A stretch of 64,000 nucleotides of DNA from Microcoleus sp. FACHB-831 (GCF_014695585.1 NZ_JACJON010000058.1:102176-166175); one strand, 5' to 3'. Shown: positions 17,708-26,064, counted from the stretch's first letter. Numbers and translations: made by a program. The notes: generated from the letters alone by a model not told the origin.

Positions 17708-19258
17708 ATGTACGACTTGACGAGATTCACTTTAAGGGACATGGTGGAGTGCGGGTTGGCTCTACGCCAGTTCGGCTTGGGGGCTGAAAGTATGGAAGAG
17801 GCGAGTAACAGAATTGTTAGGTATCTTTACGAAAATTTCTGTACTAAGTCAACTGGTGAGAAATCTTGCGCCCTCGTCCGTTTGTTCAAAACTCACCCTT
17901 ATGAAGACTTAGAAGCCGAACTTGCCGAGTATGCCCGTAGTATGTTGGGCGACTATCCCCCTTTGCCTGCCATGAAGTGCATGACTCCACTGGCAACGGT
18001 AGGAGAACAAACGGAATGGAACTCAAGACACACATCCGTTGGACACAAGGCTATTCCACTGGCAAGCGAATCTGTAGTTGCTCAGATGCCGATGATCTCA
18101 CAACTCATCAGACAGCTTGGCTTAGATATAAAAACAGTTATCAACCCTGACCCGAATCTTTTAGTAGAAATCGAGCAAAGGAAATACAACGTTTTCTATG
18201 TGCCTGAAGCGATTGGCAACCCCTATATTCCCGCCCAAGACTCCTTTGTGATTCCATTCGGAATCAAGTCTGTATTGGGGTTTGGTGGTCTATTGCCTTC
18301 GGGCAATCTGTTTGCAATCATCATGTTCTTGAAAGTCCAGATTCCTCATAGCACGGCTCAGATGTTCAGCACTCTGGCGCTGAACGTAAAGACAGCACTG
18401 CTGCCCTTCGATCGAGGAGCTGTCTTCGCTCAAAAAGATGAATCTGCTCCAGCCTCTAGGCAAATATTCACAAGAAACACTGAGCGGGAGCTAGCGCAGC
18501 TTAAATCCCAGGTAGTGACTTTAACGCAGTTGCTTGATGTTTTTGAGAAATCGATCTTAGTACAATCCGATCGACTCGAACAAGCCATAGAGCAACTGGC
18601 GGACTCCGCGCAAAAGTCAGAAGAGTTATTGCTCAATATTTTGCCAGAGGCAATCGCCAAGCAGCTCAAACAAAATCCAGCTGCGATCGCTGAACAATTC
18701 AACGAGGTGACAATTATGTTTGCCGATCTTGTTGGGTTTACGCCCCTATCGGCTCGCTTAAAACCGATTGAGCTGGTTAACTTACTCAATCAGATTTTTT
18801 GCACCTTCGACGCACTGGCTCAACAGTTGGGATTAGAAAAAATCAAGACGATTGGCGATGCCTACATGGTAGCCGCTGGGCTACCACTTCCGAGAGCCGA
18901 TCATGCCGAAGCGATCGCAGATATGGCACTGGCAATGCAAGCTGCGATCGAGCGCTTGCGAACCGAAGGAGGTGTGAACGTTCAAATTCGCATTGGCATT
19001 AATACAGGCATTGTCATCGCTGGAGTCATTGGCACGAAGAAATTTATCTATGACTTGTGGGGAGATGCCGTTAATATTGCTTCGCGCATGGAGTCTTCCG
19101 GTCAAGCAGGAAGCATTCAGGTGACGGAAGCCACCTATGAGCGACTCAAGGATAAGTATGTGTTCCAAAAACGAGGAGCTATCAAAGTCAAAGGGAAGGG
19201 AGAAATGGTGACATATTGGCTCGTTGGCTCCTTTGCAAGTACAAGGGTTGGGGCTTAG
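17708..19258 (+). CDS. Class III adenylate cyclase with an unassigned N-terminal sensor domain
   Basis: About 516 aa. Residues 1-230 form a GAF-like but unassigned globular domain, 235-300 are probably coiled coil, and the cyclase homology domain occupies about 325-505. Catalytic residues are complete for a homodimer: metal-binding Asp340 (MFADLVGFT) and Asp384 (TIGDAYM), adenine-selecting Lys380 and Asp449 (IYDLWGDAVN), and transition-state Asn456 and Arg460. The product should be cAMP. ATG 17708 follows a GAGGAAG ribosome-binding site; an earlier in-frame start overlaps trhO. No membrane segment. The gene lies between trhO and a broken copy of the trhO tail, suggesting acquisition as a cassette. 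Confidence 0.9.
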   Translation: MYDLTRFTLRDMVECGLALRQFGLGAESMEEASNRIVRYLYENFCTKSTGEKSCALVRLFKTHPYEDLEAELAEYARSMLGDYPPLPAMKCMTPLATVGEQTEWNSRHTSVGHKAIPLASESVVAQMPMISQLIRQLGLDIKTVINPDPNLLVEIEQRKYNVFYVPEAIGNPYIPAQDSFVIPFGIKSVLGFGGLLPSGNLFAIIMFLKVQIPHSTAQMFSTLALNVKTALLPFDRGAVFAQKDESAPASRQIFTRNTERELAQLKSQVVTLTQLLDVFEKSILVQSDRLEQAIEQLADSAQKSEELLLNILPEAIAKQLKQNPAAIAEQFNEVTIMFADLVGFTPLSARLKPIELVNLLNQIFCTFDALAQQLGLEKIKTIGDAYMVAAGLPLPRADHAEAIADMALAMQAAIERLRTEGGVNVQIRIGINTGIVIAGVIGTKKFIYDLWGDAVNIASRMESSGQAGSIQVTEATYERLKDKYVFQKRGAIKVKGKGEMVTYWLVGSFASTRVGA

Positions 19259-19302
19259 TGAGAGCAAAGGTTATTGCCCGGAAGAGTGAGAGACAGTTGC
19301 TT

Positions 19303-19459
19303 TATTCTGCACTGGCAGCATTCGCTAGGGACTCATGAAATGTGTCCCAGTTGCGATCATGCCATCTCGGAAGCTGAAAAAACTTCCCCTCATTATCAAG
19401 AAGACATTTCCTGTCCCTATGGTTGCGATCGCCTCACGCCAGAGAAACCAGTACGATAG
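19303..19459 (+). pseudogene. trhO: Duplicated, internally deleted 3' fragment of trhO
   Basis: The segment repeats two pieces of trhO: the rhodanese loop DNA (GTTGCTTTATTCTGCACTGG), joined after a deletion of roughly 180 bp to the zinc-cluster end (HEMCPSCDHA, then [13 protein letters not shown] and SCPYGCDRLTPEKPVR). It diverges from the intact gene at many bases, so it is not a recent copy. It lacks a start and the first two thirds of the gene, so it is non-functional. Confidence 0.85.
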
Positions 19460-19483
19460 GAAGCAACAACATTACTGCTGAGA

Positions 19484-20254
19484 TTAACTGCTAGAGCCTA
19501 CGCTACTTGCAGCAGAATTTCTCTTTGCTTCATAGAAGCGGCTGGCAACATATCCTAGAGAGTAAATCAAACTAGCGTTACTCGACGCTCCAACCACAGC
19601 ACCGATTACAGGGATGAGTTCCACAAAACTCAGCCCGCCTTTGAGGACTCCAGAACTTCCCACAGACAAACCGAAAATTACCAAGACTTCGCCCCGGCGT
19701 GTGGGATCTTTTAGCGGAAATCCGTATGCCGCAGCAATGCGATAAATCATCTCAGATTGCAGTGCTGCGATCGCAGCTAGCTCGATCCCGAACAAAGCAA
19801 GCGCTAAAGGAGGCAAAAAGTTAGTAGCTAATCCAATTCCCCCCGCTTTCAGGGCAGTATCGACCATTATTCGGTTAGCCAGTTGCTCAGGTTTGTCTAG
19901 AGGATATTCTTGTCGCAGCTTGTCTACCTCATTCTGAGCCTTCTCGACATCAACCTGACCGAGGGCAGTCATTAACACATTAATGCCTGGTACTTTGGCA
20001 GCATATTTGATTAACGGATTTTCAGCGATAGGAGTAACGATTCTGCCTACCGTTTCCGTCCCCTGCTCCACGAATTGCACAGCCGCAGGTACCGCCGACT
20101 TGCTGACAGCAGTGGTAGTATTTGTAATCTCTTCTGCTGTAACCATTGCTACATTAGAACCCCACTTAGCGGCACAAGCAGCCATTTGAGTTGCTGTAGC
20201 GATCGCTTCACTCATTTGGTCTGTGGATGAACCTTGTCTGTTCTTTACTGGCAT
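19484..20254 (-). CDS. Membrane-associated protein resembling EcsC/DUF697-type proteins
   Basis: 256 aa. Residues 1-100 are alanine-rich and amphipathic. Residues 125-235 hold hydrophobic helices around MIYRIAAAYGFPLKDPTRRG, a pattern seen in EcsC-like and DUF697 proteins. Several glycine-rich hydrophobic stretches (GGIGLATNFLPPLALALFG, FVELIPVIGAVVG) look membrane-inserting. There is no signal peptide and no catalytic motif I recognise. It is divergent from the 357-aa helical protein at 20828, sharing a regulatory region with a HIP1 tandem array. Family assignment is by pattern only. Confidence 0.65.
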   Translation of the reverse strand: MPVKNRQGSSTDQMSEAIATATQMAACAAKWGSNVAMVTAEEITNTTTAVSKSAVPAAVQFVEQGTETVGRIVTPIAENPLIKYAAKVPGINVLMTALGQVDVEKAQNEVDKLRQEYPLDKPEQLANRIMVDTALKAGGIGLATNFLPPLALALFGIELAAIAALQSEMIYRIAAAYGFPLKDPTRRGEVLVIFGLSVGSSGVLKGGLSFVELIPVIGAVVGASSNASLIYSLGYVASRFYEAKRNSAASSVGSSS

Positions 20255-20357
20255 AGTTTCAGTTAATATTTTTACATCTTTTAATTAACTTACACTCAAT
20301 AACACCAAGGAATTATCTACCCTCTGATAGTAATTTGATGCTCTGGCGAATGACATA

Positions 20358-20540
20358 GAGCGATCGCTTTCCTTTAATGCAGAGGGGGGAAGATGCGATC
20401 GCGCTTATCGTTGCACAATAGGGAAGATGCGATCGCTTTCCTTTAATGCACAATAGGGAAGAAGCGATCGCGCTTATCGTTGCACAATAGGGAAGAAGCG
20501 ATCGCGCTTATCGTTGGACAATAGGGAAGAAGCGATTCCC
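20358..20540. repeat. HIP1-containing tandem array, 34-35 bp units
   Basis: Five to six tandem units start near 20358, 20392, 20426, 20461 and 20495, each opening with GCGATCGC. Two unit types occur: one continues TTTCCTTTAATGCA, the other GCTTATCGTTGCACAATAGG. The common part is CAATAGGGAAGA. The array sits in the 573-bp gap between divergent genes. The rest of the gap (to 20827) holds the probable promoter of the next gene but no coding region. Confidence 0.85.
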
Positions 20541-20827
20541 TGCGGGATAGCTTTGCTGCACGCAGATTCTACTTATGTGAAAAACTTCCTTAGAAAATTC
20601 AATATTTTAGAAGTTTTAATGAAGTTTGGGCTGCCGTCATTGACGGCTTCAGAAATAGTAGCTTTAAATAGAGCTAACTCGTGTTAAATGCTACAAGGCT
20701 AGAGCGTAATTGCACAGTAGTTCCAGGAAATTTAAGAGACGAGCGCGTCCATTAAATCTGAGCTGCTTTGTACGGAACCTGGTCATGGCTAGTAGTTATC
20801 TAGGGAATTTTTGTACTAAGCAAACAG

Positions 20828-21901
20828 ATGTTCAAAATTAACATTCAGGAAATAGAAGCTGTAGCTTCAACGTTTCAAGAAACCGCATCCCAGGTTGTAT
20901 CGACTACTCAAAGTGCAGTATCAGAAGCACTCTCAACAACCCAAGAGGCGACAAGTAGTGCAATTCAACAGGTTTCCAACTCAGTCACTTCTATAGCTTC
21001 AACGTTTCAAGAAACCGCATCAGAGGTTGTGTCAGCTACTCAAAATGCAGTATCAGAAGCGTTCTCAATAACACAAGAAGCTGCGAGTAATGTAATTATT
21101 GAAGCTCAACTGGCTTCTAGCTCAGTCACTGGCGCTGCAACAATTGCTGCACACGAGGCATTCAAAGTTGCTCACAACATTAAATTTGAGAACTTACCCC
21201 ACAATTTGCAACTTAAATTTCACCGAGCTGGAGTACGCGAAGGTATTCGCAATGTTCAAGAAGCTGCCAAAGTGTATGAGACAATTCCAGCACAAATTCG
21301 CGCTCAAGGATATGAAGCGATTCGCGAGTTTTGCAACGATAAAGATTGGAGCCATATAAAAGCGCACGTCAACGGTGGAGGAAAAGAAGCTTCAAACGGT
21401 ATCTTCGAGAACTTCCGAATCAACCGATCTCGTGGTGGAGTTGATATGACTCCTGAAGAACTTGCAGCAGCACGTAAGGTACTTGGCGATGCAGCTTTCA
21501 AAGCAAGTGTAGAGCAAGTGATTGGAGCTGCTGTTCAAGGTGCTTTGGTAGCAGCAGTTATTGAACTTGTATTCTCAACTCTAGAGAATTCATTGTCCTT
21601 TGCTGAAGGGAAAATTACGCAAGAAGAGCTAATTCGTAAAGTTGCAGTGGCAACAGCAACAGCTGGAATCGCTGGTGGTGTAATTACAGCTATTTTGATG
21701 TGCATCTGTATGATTTTCCCACCAATTGCTGCTCTACTTGGTTACGCTGCTGTTCCTCTTGCAGTGATTGGTATCGGCTTCATGTGCGTTCGTGCCTGGG
21801 AAATCTTCATCCGTGCTGATAAACTTTTTGGAATTACTGAAGAACTGGGAAAATTTACCCAAAACATTGAGCAAACAATTTTAAATTTTGACGCTTTGTG
21901 A
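20828..21901 (+). CDS. Helical membrane protein with duplicated N-terminal repeat and HNH-like motif
   Basis: 357 aa, family not recognised. Residues 11-100 are two copies of a 44-residue Ser/Thr/Ala-rich amphipathic helix (each beginning ASTFQETAS), from a 132-bp tandem duplication. Residues 165-215 contain DWSHIKAHVNGGG, NGIFENF and NRSRGG, an arrangement like the H/N/N spacing of HNH-type nuclease domains but without all expected catalytic histidines, so that link is tentative. Two hydrophobic segments follow (about 225-250 and 275-320). No signal peptide. ATG start, weak ribosome-binding site. No HIP1 octamer occurs inside the gene. Confidence 0.7.
   Translation: MFKINIQEIEAVASTFQETASQVVSTTQSAVSEALSTTQEATSSAIQQVSNSVTSIASTFQETASEVVSATQNAVSEAFSITQEAASNVIIEAQLASSSVTGAATIAAHEAFKVAHNIKFENLPHNLQLKFHRAGVREGIRNVQEAAKVYETIPAQIRAQGYEAIREFCNDKDWSHIKAHVNGGGKEASNGIFENFRINRSRGGVDMTPEELAAARKVLGDAAFKASVEQVIGAAVQGALVAAVIELVFSTLENSLSFAEGKITQEELIRKVAVATATAGIAGGVITAILMCICMIFPPIAALLGYAAVPLAVIGIGFMCVRAWEIFIRADKLFGITEELGKFTQNIEQTILNFDAL
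20862..21125 (+). repeat. 132-bp tandem duplication within a coding region
   Basis: TAGCTTCAACGTTTCAAGAA begins at 20862 and again at 20994. The two 132-bp units remain highly similar and in frame (44 codons each), ending around the repeated TCAGTCACT. Confidence 0.8.
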
Positions 21902-22125
21902 TCAGCGATCGCTCTTTGTCAAATTCAGTTTATACGCGCTCGGCTCCTCCCAAAAAATCCCCAACTTAGAATAAACGGTGGGAGCGATCGCATTTATCAT
22001 TGCAGAAGATTGGCAACTCAGTTATCCTTGCGGTTGATTGTGCATTCCGCACTTGAAGATCGCACCCTACAATACCAATGCGATCACGCTAATTAGTTAA
22101 CCGATAATCCTAGAAGTATTTAAAT
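21902..22125. other. HIP1-rich intergenic region
   Basis: Contains several HIP1 or near-HIP1 sites and no recognisable gene. No clear terminator. Confidence 0.4.
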
Positions 22126-22668
22126 ATGATAGAAAATATGGTTGCTGGCGCATTTTATCCTTTAACCGGCTTGTTTGAGACTATTCTCAAAGAAGTTTAT
22201 GCTGAAAAACAAAGAAAGCATGAACAACGGATGAAAGAACTTCAAATTATTGCTGATTCGAGCCTTCGTGATGCCTATGTGCAACAGCTTTTACTGGATA
22301 AATTTCTTGCTCCTGTTGACAATGCACAGCATGAAATTCAAAATACAGCTAAACACGCACAGTATTTAGCGGAAACCTTTAACTATTACCATCAAGATCA
22401 TCGTGCGACAAAAGAAGAAGCAAAAGAAATATGTTACCAACTTCGGCTATTAGCAATTAAGATATCTCAAATAGATTCACTCTATGAATTAAAAGTTATT
22501 TATCAAGCAGCTACTCTGTTTGTTTATCAATTGTCAAGGTTTAAACACGAAGATCGAAAATACTCTTTAGAGCGAGCGCTCCGCAAAAACATATTAGATG
22601 TATTAAATACTTGCATTGCTGTTGAGACAAATTTTCAAAGACGAGTTAGTTTTATGGGTGTTGATTGA
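22126..22668 (+). CDS. Hypothetical helical protein
   Basis: 180 aa, predominantly charged alpha helices (a long coiled-coil-like stretch KEVYAEKQRKHEQRMKELQ near the start), no signal peptide and no known motif. The first 20 residues are mildly hydrophobic. It follows the 357-aa membrane protein on the same strand with a 224-bp gap, so a functional link is possible but unproven. Codon use is AT-rich. Confidence 0.65.
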   Translation: MIENMVAGAFYPLTGLFETILKEVYAEKQRKHEQRMKELQIIADSSLRDAYVQQLLLDKFLAPVDNAQHEIQNTAKHAQYLAETFNYYHQDHRATKEEAKEICYQLRLLAIKISQIDSLYELKVIYQAATLFVYQLSRFKHEDRKYSLERALRKNILDVLNTCIAVETNFQRRVSFMGVD

Positions 22669-22830
22669 GGCTAAAATCGCCAGAACAAGTTAGGGCGGTT
22701 AAGCTTTTGATGAGTGGTTTGATTCCCTTCGAGATACCAAAACTAAAACCTAATCAATAAGAGACTCAACCGCGTTAGTCTTAGCAATTTGGGAGATTAT
22801 CGCTAATTATCGGCAACAGATACAGCAAAA

Positions 22831-22849
22831 CTCCCCTTAATAAGGGGAG
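22831..22849. terminator. Palindromic hairpin between convergent genes
   Basis: CTCCCCTT, loop AAT, AAGGGGAG: a perfect 8-bp stem between the ends of the 180-aa protein gene and the alternative oxidase gene. There is no clear T tract, so terminator function is likely but not certain. Confidence 0.5.
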
Positions 22850-22903
22850 CAAACTTGCGATACCAAACAATTCAACTGGTAGTAGAAATATTCTGGGTGC
22901 TGA

Positions 22904-23644
22904 CTACGACATTTCTACTGGCTCTTTTTCTGCCTGCTGTGCAATGTTAGCAGTACGCTCGTCAATGGCAGCTCTAATTGATTCCGGTAGAGGTAGTTTG
23001 TTGGCGCTGTGAGGACTTTGGAAAGTTTGTTGAGCGTCGGGTTGCTGACAAGCAATCATTGTTTTGACGTGTTCTAATTCGTCATCTCGGATAGCAAAAA
23101 ACACATCATAGAGATTTTCGATGTGGGGACGACGTTGTTGCGGATCGCGCATAGTTTGAAATTCATCAAATAGATACAGGTCGCCGTTATGGTAGTAATC
23201 GATGGCTACGTCTGGGGCTGGCAAAGTTTTAAGTTCCTCGCCATGCTCTTTCAGAAAAGTGTCATAAGTGTGGTATGCGTGTTCTTCCACCTGTTGCATG
23301 AAGTTATAAGCAGACCGGGGAGACACCATATATACCAAGACAATAATCCAGTAGTAAACGAAGGCTCCCGTATGAGCAACAAAGCGATCAATCCAGTATT
23401 TATTACCACCAAGTGACTCGGCAATTAGTAGGTGATGTAATTCGTTCCAAGATTCGGCAAAGTGAACTTTTAGCCAGTCAGCCTTACGCCACCAACCCAT
23501 AGTTTCATATAGGTGCAGAACTGAGGTGTAGGCGAAGTAGGGAACGCGAGCAACTGTTTCTAAGACAAAAAATCGCGGATATACACGAGTGCGATAAAAA
23601 GTGTTCAACAGTGCTTCTAGGAAATTCACGAGGAGTCTGATCAT
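22904..23644 (-). CDS. Alternative oxidase, plastid terminal oxidase (PTOX) type
   Basis: A 246-aa di-iron quinol oxidase that transfers electrons from plastoquinol to oxygen at the membrane surface. All iron ligands are visible in order: Glu in FVLETVARVPY, ExxH in WNELHHLL, Glu in VEEHAYHTYD and ExxH in DDELEHVKTM. The chain is compact and lacks a transit peptide, as expected in a cyanobacterium. PTOX is present only in some cyanobacteria and is linked to relief of over-reduction in strong light. Its upstream region carries a perfect 14-bp inverted repeat bracketing the likely promoter. Confidence 0.93.
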   Translation of the reverse strand: MIRLLVNFLEALLNTFYRTRVYPRFFVLETVARVPYFAYTSVLHLYETMGWWRKADWLKVHFAESWNELHHLLIAESLGGNKYWIDRFVAHTGAFVYYWIIVLVYMVSPRSAYNFMQQVEEHAYHTYDTFLKEHGEELKTLPAPDVAIDYYHNGDLYLFDEFQTMRDPQQRRPHIENLYDVFFAIRDDELEHVKTMIACQQPDAQQTFQSPHSANKLPLPESIRAAIDERTANIAQQAEKEPVEMS

Positions 23645-23686
23645 TTTAGTATCCTCTTACTCTTTTCTTTATGGAAATCCTGGGAT

Positions 23687-23760
23687 TTACTATCGCCCTC
23701 CCTCTTCAGAAGTAACTAATCCTGAAATGGTACATCTTATACAGTAGAGGGCGATAGTAA
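23687..23760 (-). promoter_or_regulatory. Inverted repeat bracketing the probable oxidase promoter
   Basis: Perfect 14-bp arms (TTACTATCGCCCTC at 23687-23700, complement at 23747-23760) separated by 46 bp. Between them, read leftwards, is TGTATAAGAT, which fits an extended -10 element. The arms lie 43-116 bp upstream of the oxidase start. Either a two-site operator or a large hairpin in the 5' leader is possible. Confidence 0.55.
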
Positions 23761-23895
23761 TTAGACTTGCGATCGCACGGCACACCATCCCTAAGATTGT
23801 AGAGCCTAAATTAATAGTATCTCTCTATTTCGGCTGATGCAGCTTGAGGGAAAAAATGGTGAAAAAAGTACCAGTGCAACAGTCCTCAACAAAAA

Positions 23896-24381
23896 TTAGA
23901 CAGCAACTAAACGAGACTGAGCCTCTTCACGGGCGGCGACAACTAGAACTAGACAAAGGGCTGCGATCGCTTGTTGCCATTCTTGACGCACTTGGGCATC
24001 TTCTACACCGTCAAACAACCCCACTAAGCGAGGAATTGAGGCTTCCAAAGCTGGACGCGGAACTGGACGATGCAGTTCCACTAAGCGCGTCAGACTTTCC
24101 TCCTGTTTCAGAAAATTAACAACCCATTTGGTAGTATGGTCAGGGCTATCTGGAACACGCTTCAGTCCTAATTCGTTTTTCAGCCAATTATAAAAGGGTG
24201 GCAATTCATTGGCTAAAACGGCGGCAGCGGTGGGTAAAGTTTTTTGCAGCAACCCAATATTTAAACTGTCGAGTTTCTCCTTAAAATCAGGTGTTTTGAG
24301 TAACTCCTGCAACCGTAATGAAAGCATTTTTTCTAGGTCGGTTTGGGAGAGATTGAGGTGTTCAGTAAAAGTGTTAAGCAT
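23896..24381 (-). CDS. Hypothetical protein
   Basis: 161 aa, mostly helical, with a hydrophobic C-terminal helix (ALCLVLVVAA). It opens MLNTFTEHLNLSQTDLEKML. No motif known to me. It shares strand with the cupin and methyltransferase genes upstream; the gap to the cupin gene is 67 bp, so cotranscription is possible. The opposite strand has an open frame at 23844-24119 that looks like a shadow. Confidence 0.65.
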   Translation of the reverse strand: MLNTFTEHLNLSQTDLEKMLSLRLQELLKTPDFKEKLDSLNIGLLQKTLPTAAAVLANELPPFYNWLKNELGLKRVPDSPDHTTKWVVNFLKQEESLTRLVELHRPVPRPALEASIPRLVGLFDGVEDAQVRQEWQQAIAALCLVLVVAAREEAQSRLVAV

Positions 24382-24448
24382 GATCGTCTATTGGTTTGCT
24401 ACTACAGATATTATGGCGTTTGAGAAGAGTTAGCAACTATGAGCTACC

Positions 24449-24796
24449 TCAGTTTTCATGTGAATGATGTTCAGAAAGTGTTAGCAAAAACGCTAGATTT
24501 TCCTGAGCCTGTAAAGCATGGGGCGCATTAGCAGGCATGAAGACGAATACACCTGCTTCGAGGGAAATTTCTCTTCCCTCTAAAGTCAGAATTCCTCGTC
24601 CTTCGATAACCGTGACAGTGGCATTGCGAGTTGATGTGTGTTCGGCAATTTCAGTGCCGGTTGCTAAACAAAAAAGCGTATGTTGACAGTTGTTGTCTTT
24701 TATCAGTACCTTGCTCAAAACTCCAGATTTTGGATACTCAATCTGCTCCCGAAGATTACTAACGAAAGATGTGCTATTTGTTGTTATGGAAGCCAT
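24449..24796 (-). CDS. Small cupin-domain protein
   Basis: About 115 aa, a single cupin barrel. Motif 1 is TEIAEHTSTRNATVTVIEGRG, with one metal-type His and Glu, and motif 2 is PANAPHAL. Few metal ligands are retained, so binding may be weak. ATG 24796 is preferred over an upstream start because GGTGGA lies just ahead and MASITTNS begins the conserved part. Function unknown; small cupins often sense or bind metals or small acids. Confidence 0.8.
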   Translation of the reverse strand: MASITTNSTSFVSNLREQIEYPKSGVLSKVLIKDNNCQHTLFCLATGTEIAEHTSTRNATVTVIEGRGILTLEGREISLEAGVFVFMPANAPHALQAQENLAFLLTLSEHHSHEN

Positions 24797-24838
24797 AATT
24801 AATTTTCCACCTGAATAGTTGATTTGGTTAATGAACAA

Positions 24839-24910
24839 AGAATGGGGACTAGGGACTAGGGGCTGGGGACTAGGGACTAGGTAAGATTCTTCCCAATCCC
24901 CAATCCCCAG
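24839..24910. repeat. Short G-rich spacer repeat
   Basis: Iterations of GGGGACTAGG are followed by the near-complementary CCCAATCCCC block, a spacer repeat type common in cyanobacteria. It can form a hairpin between the methyltransferase and cupin genes. Confidence 0.55.
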
Positions 24911-25687
24911 CTACGCGATCGCGCACACAGCGATATATCCCAACTCTTGCTGGTATTGGCTGAAAACGCGACGCATTTCCAGAACTCGGCTGCGAATAGC
25001 AGGTTTAGTTAACACATTCCACAAAATACGTGCCGTATTCAGCAACCCTTCATCCCGCAAGATTTGCCGCAGATTTAACAATGCCATTGCTCCAGTTTGA
25101 TGCTGCTTTACCTCTAACCCAGCGGTGGAAAAAGCAGCTATCCAATTGGTTTCTGATAGAGGTGTGCTATTGATGCGAATTACCTGCGCCAAATCGCGGT
25201 GAATTTGTTCTTCGCGATCGCGTGCTAAAAGTTCATGAGAGAGAAATTTTCCTCCCGGCTTCAGGCGGTCGTGGATAGAACGCAGAATTTTAGCTTTCCC
25301 TGGTGGAGATTGCATCGTCAGAATTGCTTCTGCTAAGACGTAATCAAACTTCTCAGATATTGCATCTAGGCGGAAAATATCGCCCTCAATGACCTCCACC
25401 TGACCCACCAAGCCCGCCGCCGCAATGTTGGCACGCGCACACGCCACGCTGTCGGGGTTTTTCTCCACACCGACCACTCGCACGCCGTAGCGTTGGGCTA
25501 ATGCGATCGCGCTGTAGCCAAAACTAGAAGCTAATTCTAGAACTGTCTCGCCGGCTTTGAAGCCAGCCCATTGAAACAGTTTCTCTGTGGCAATTCCTCC
25601 CCCCGGACGCAACATTTTCTTCCCAGCTGCTGCTAAAACTTGATGCCCCGAAGCCGTTTTAAAATTGAGGGTAGTAGTATTGGTCAT
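24911..25687 (-). CDS. Class I SAM-dependent methyltransferase
   Basis: About 258 aa. SAM-binding motif I is VLELASSFGYSAIALA, the acidic residue after beta 2 is VVGVEKNPD, then GDIFRL and the LKPGGKFLSHE loop. The substrate is unknown; the sequence is of the small-molecule methyltransferase type. ATG 25687 is chosen because GGAGGG precedes it; an earlier start adds unrelated residues. It is followed by the cupin gene on the same strand, with a spacer repeat between. Confidence 0.85.
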   Translation of the reverse strand: MTNTTTLNFKTASGHQVLAAAGKKMLRPGGGIATEKLFQWAGFKAGETVLELASSFGYSAIALAQRYGVRVVGVEKNPDSVACARANIAAAGLVGQVEVIEGDIFRLDAISEKFDYVLAEAILTMQSPPGKAKILRSIHDRLKPGGKFLSHELLARDREEQIHRDLAQVIRINSTPLSETNWIAAFSTAGLEVKQHQTGAMALLNLRQILRDEGLLNTARILWNVLTKPAIRSRVLEMRRVFSQYQQELGYIAVCAIA

Positions 25688-25832
25688 ATCTTTGACCCTC
25701 CAGATTGCTGATATCTCCACTCTGACAGAGGTTCAAGAGTGCGAATATGAGCCAGCTCATATTTATACCACTAGAATCAATTTGCTGGTACCAGCTACTC
25801 TTACGAACCCCCCTCAATCCCCCCGTTTCAGG

Positions 25833-25961
25833 AGGTGGTTTCATTTATTAAAAGAAAATTCTGTAACGTTGATTTTGGTTGGCGGTAGGGGCTTTTTGAT
25901 TGCCATGCCCCTACAAAATGTCACAATTTTCGATATTTGCTTCGATTGTATGAAACCACCT
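25833..25961. repeat. MITE-like element with 12-bp terminal inverted repeats
   Basis: AGGTGGTTTCAT at 25833-25844 is perfectly inverted at 25950-25961. Inside is a second hairpin (GTAGGGGC at 25885-25892, GCCCCTAC at 25907-25914). It is 129 bp, noncoding, and lies in the 377-bp gap between divergent genes. The rest of the gap contains only promoter space. Confidence 0.6.
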
Positions 25962-26064
25962 TGAACCAACCGGGTTGGGGAGCAGTTCTTTGAGAATTAC
26001 TGAATGGGTACTCTAGCACTACCCGAAATTGGCTATCATCGCAGGAGAAAGAGTTTCAGGCACG

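Noticed and set aside
20533..20571. Possible fourth HIP1-splitting insertion next to the tandem array
   Set aside because: GCGAT and a later GAT are present, but the spacing is 28 bp and the right side is not CGC, so it does not fit the 24-bp family.
23844..24119. Plus-strand frame opposite the 161-aa hypothetical gene
   Set aside because: Looks like a mirror of the minus-strand gene, which has the better start and composition.
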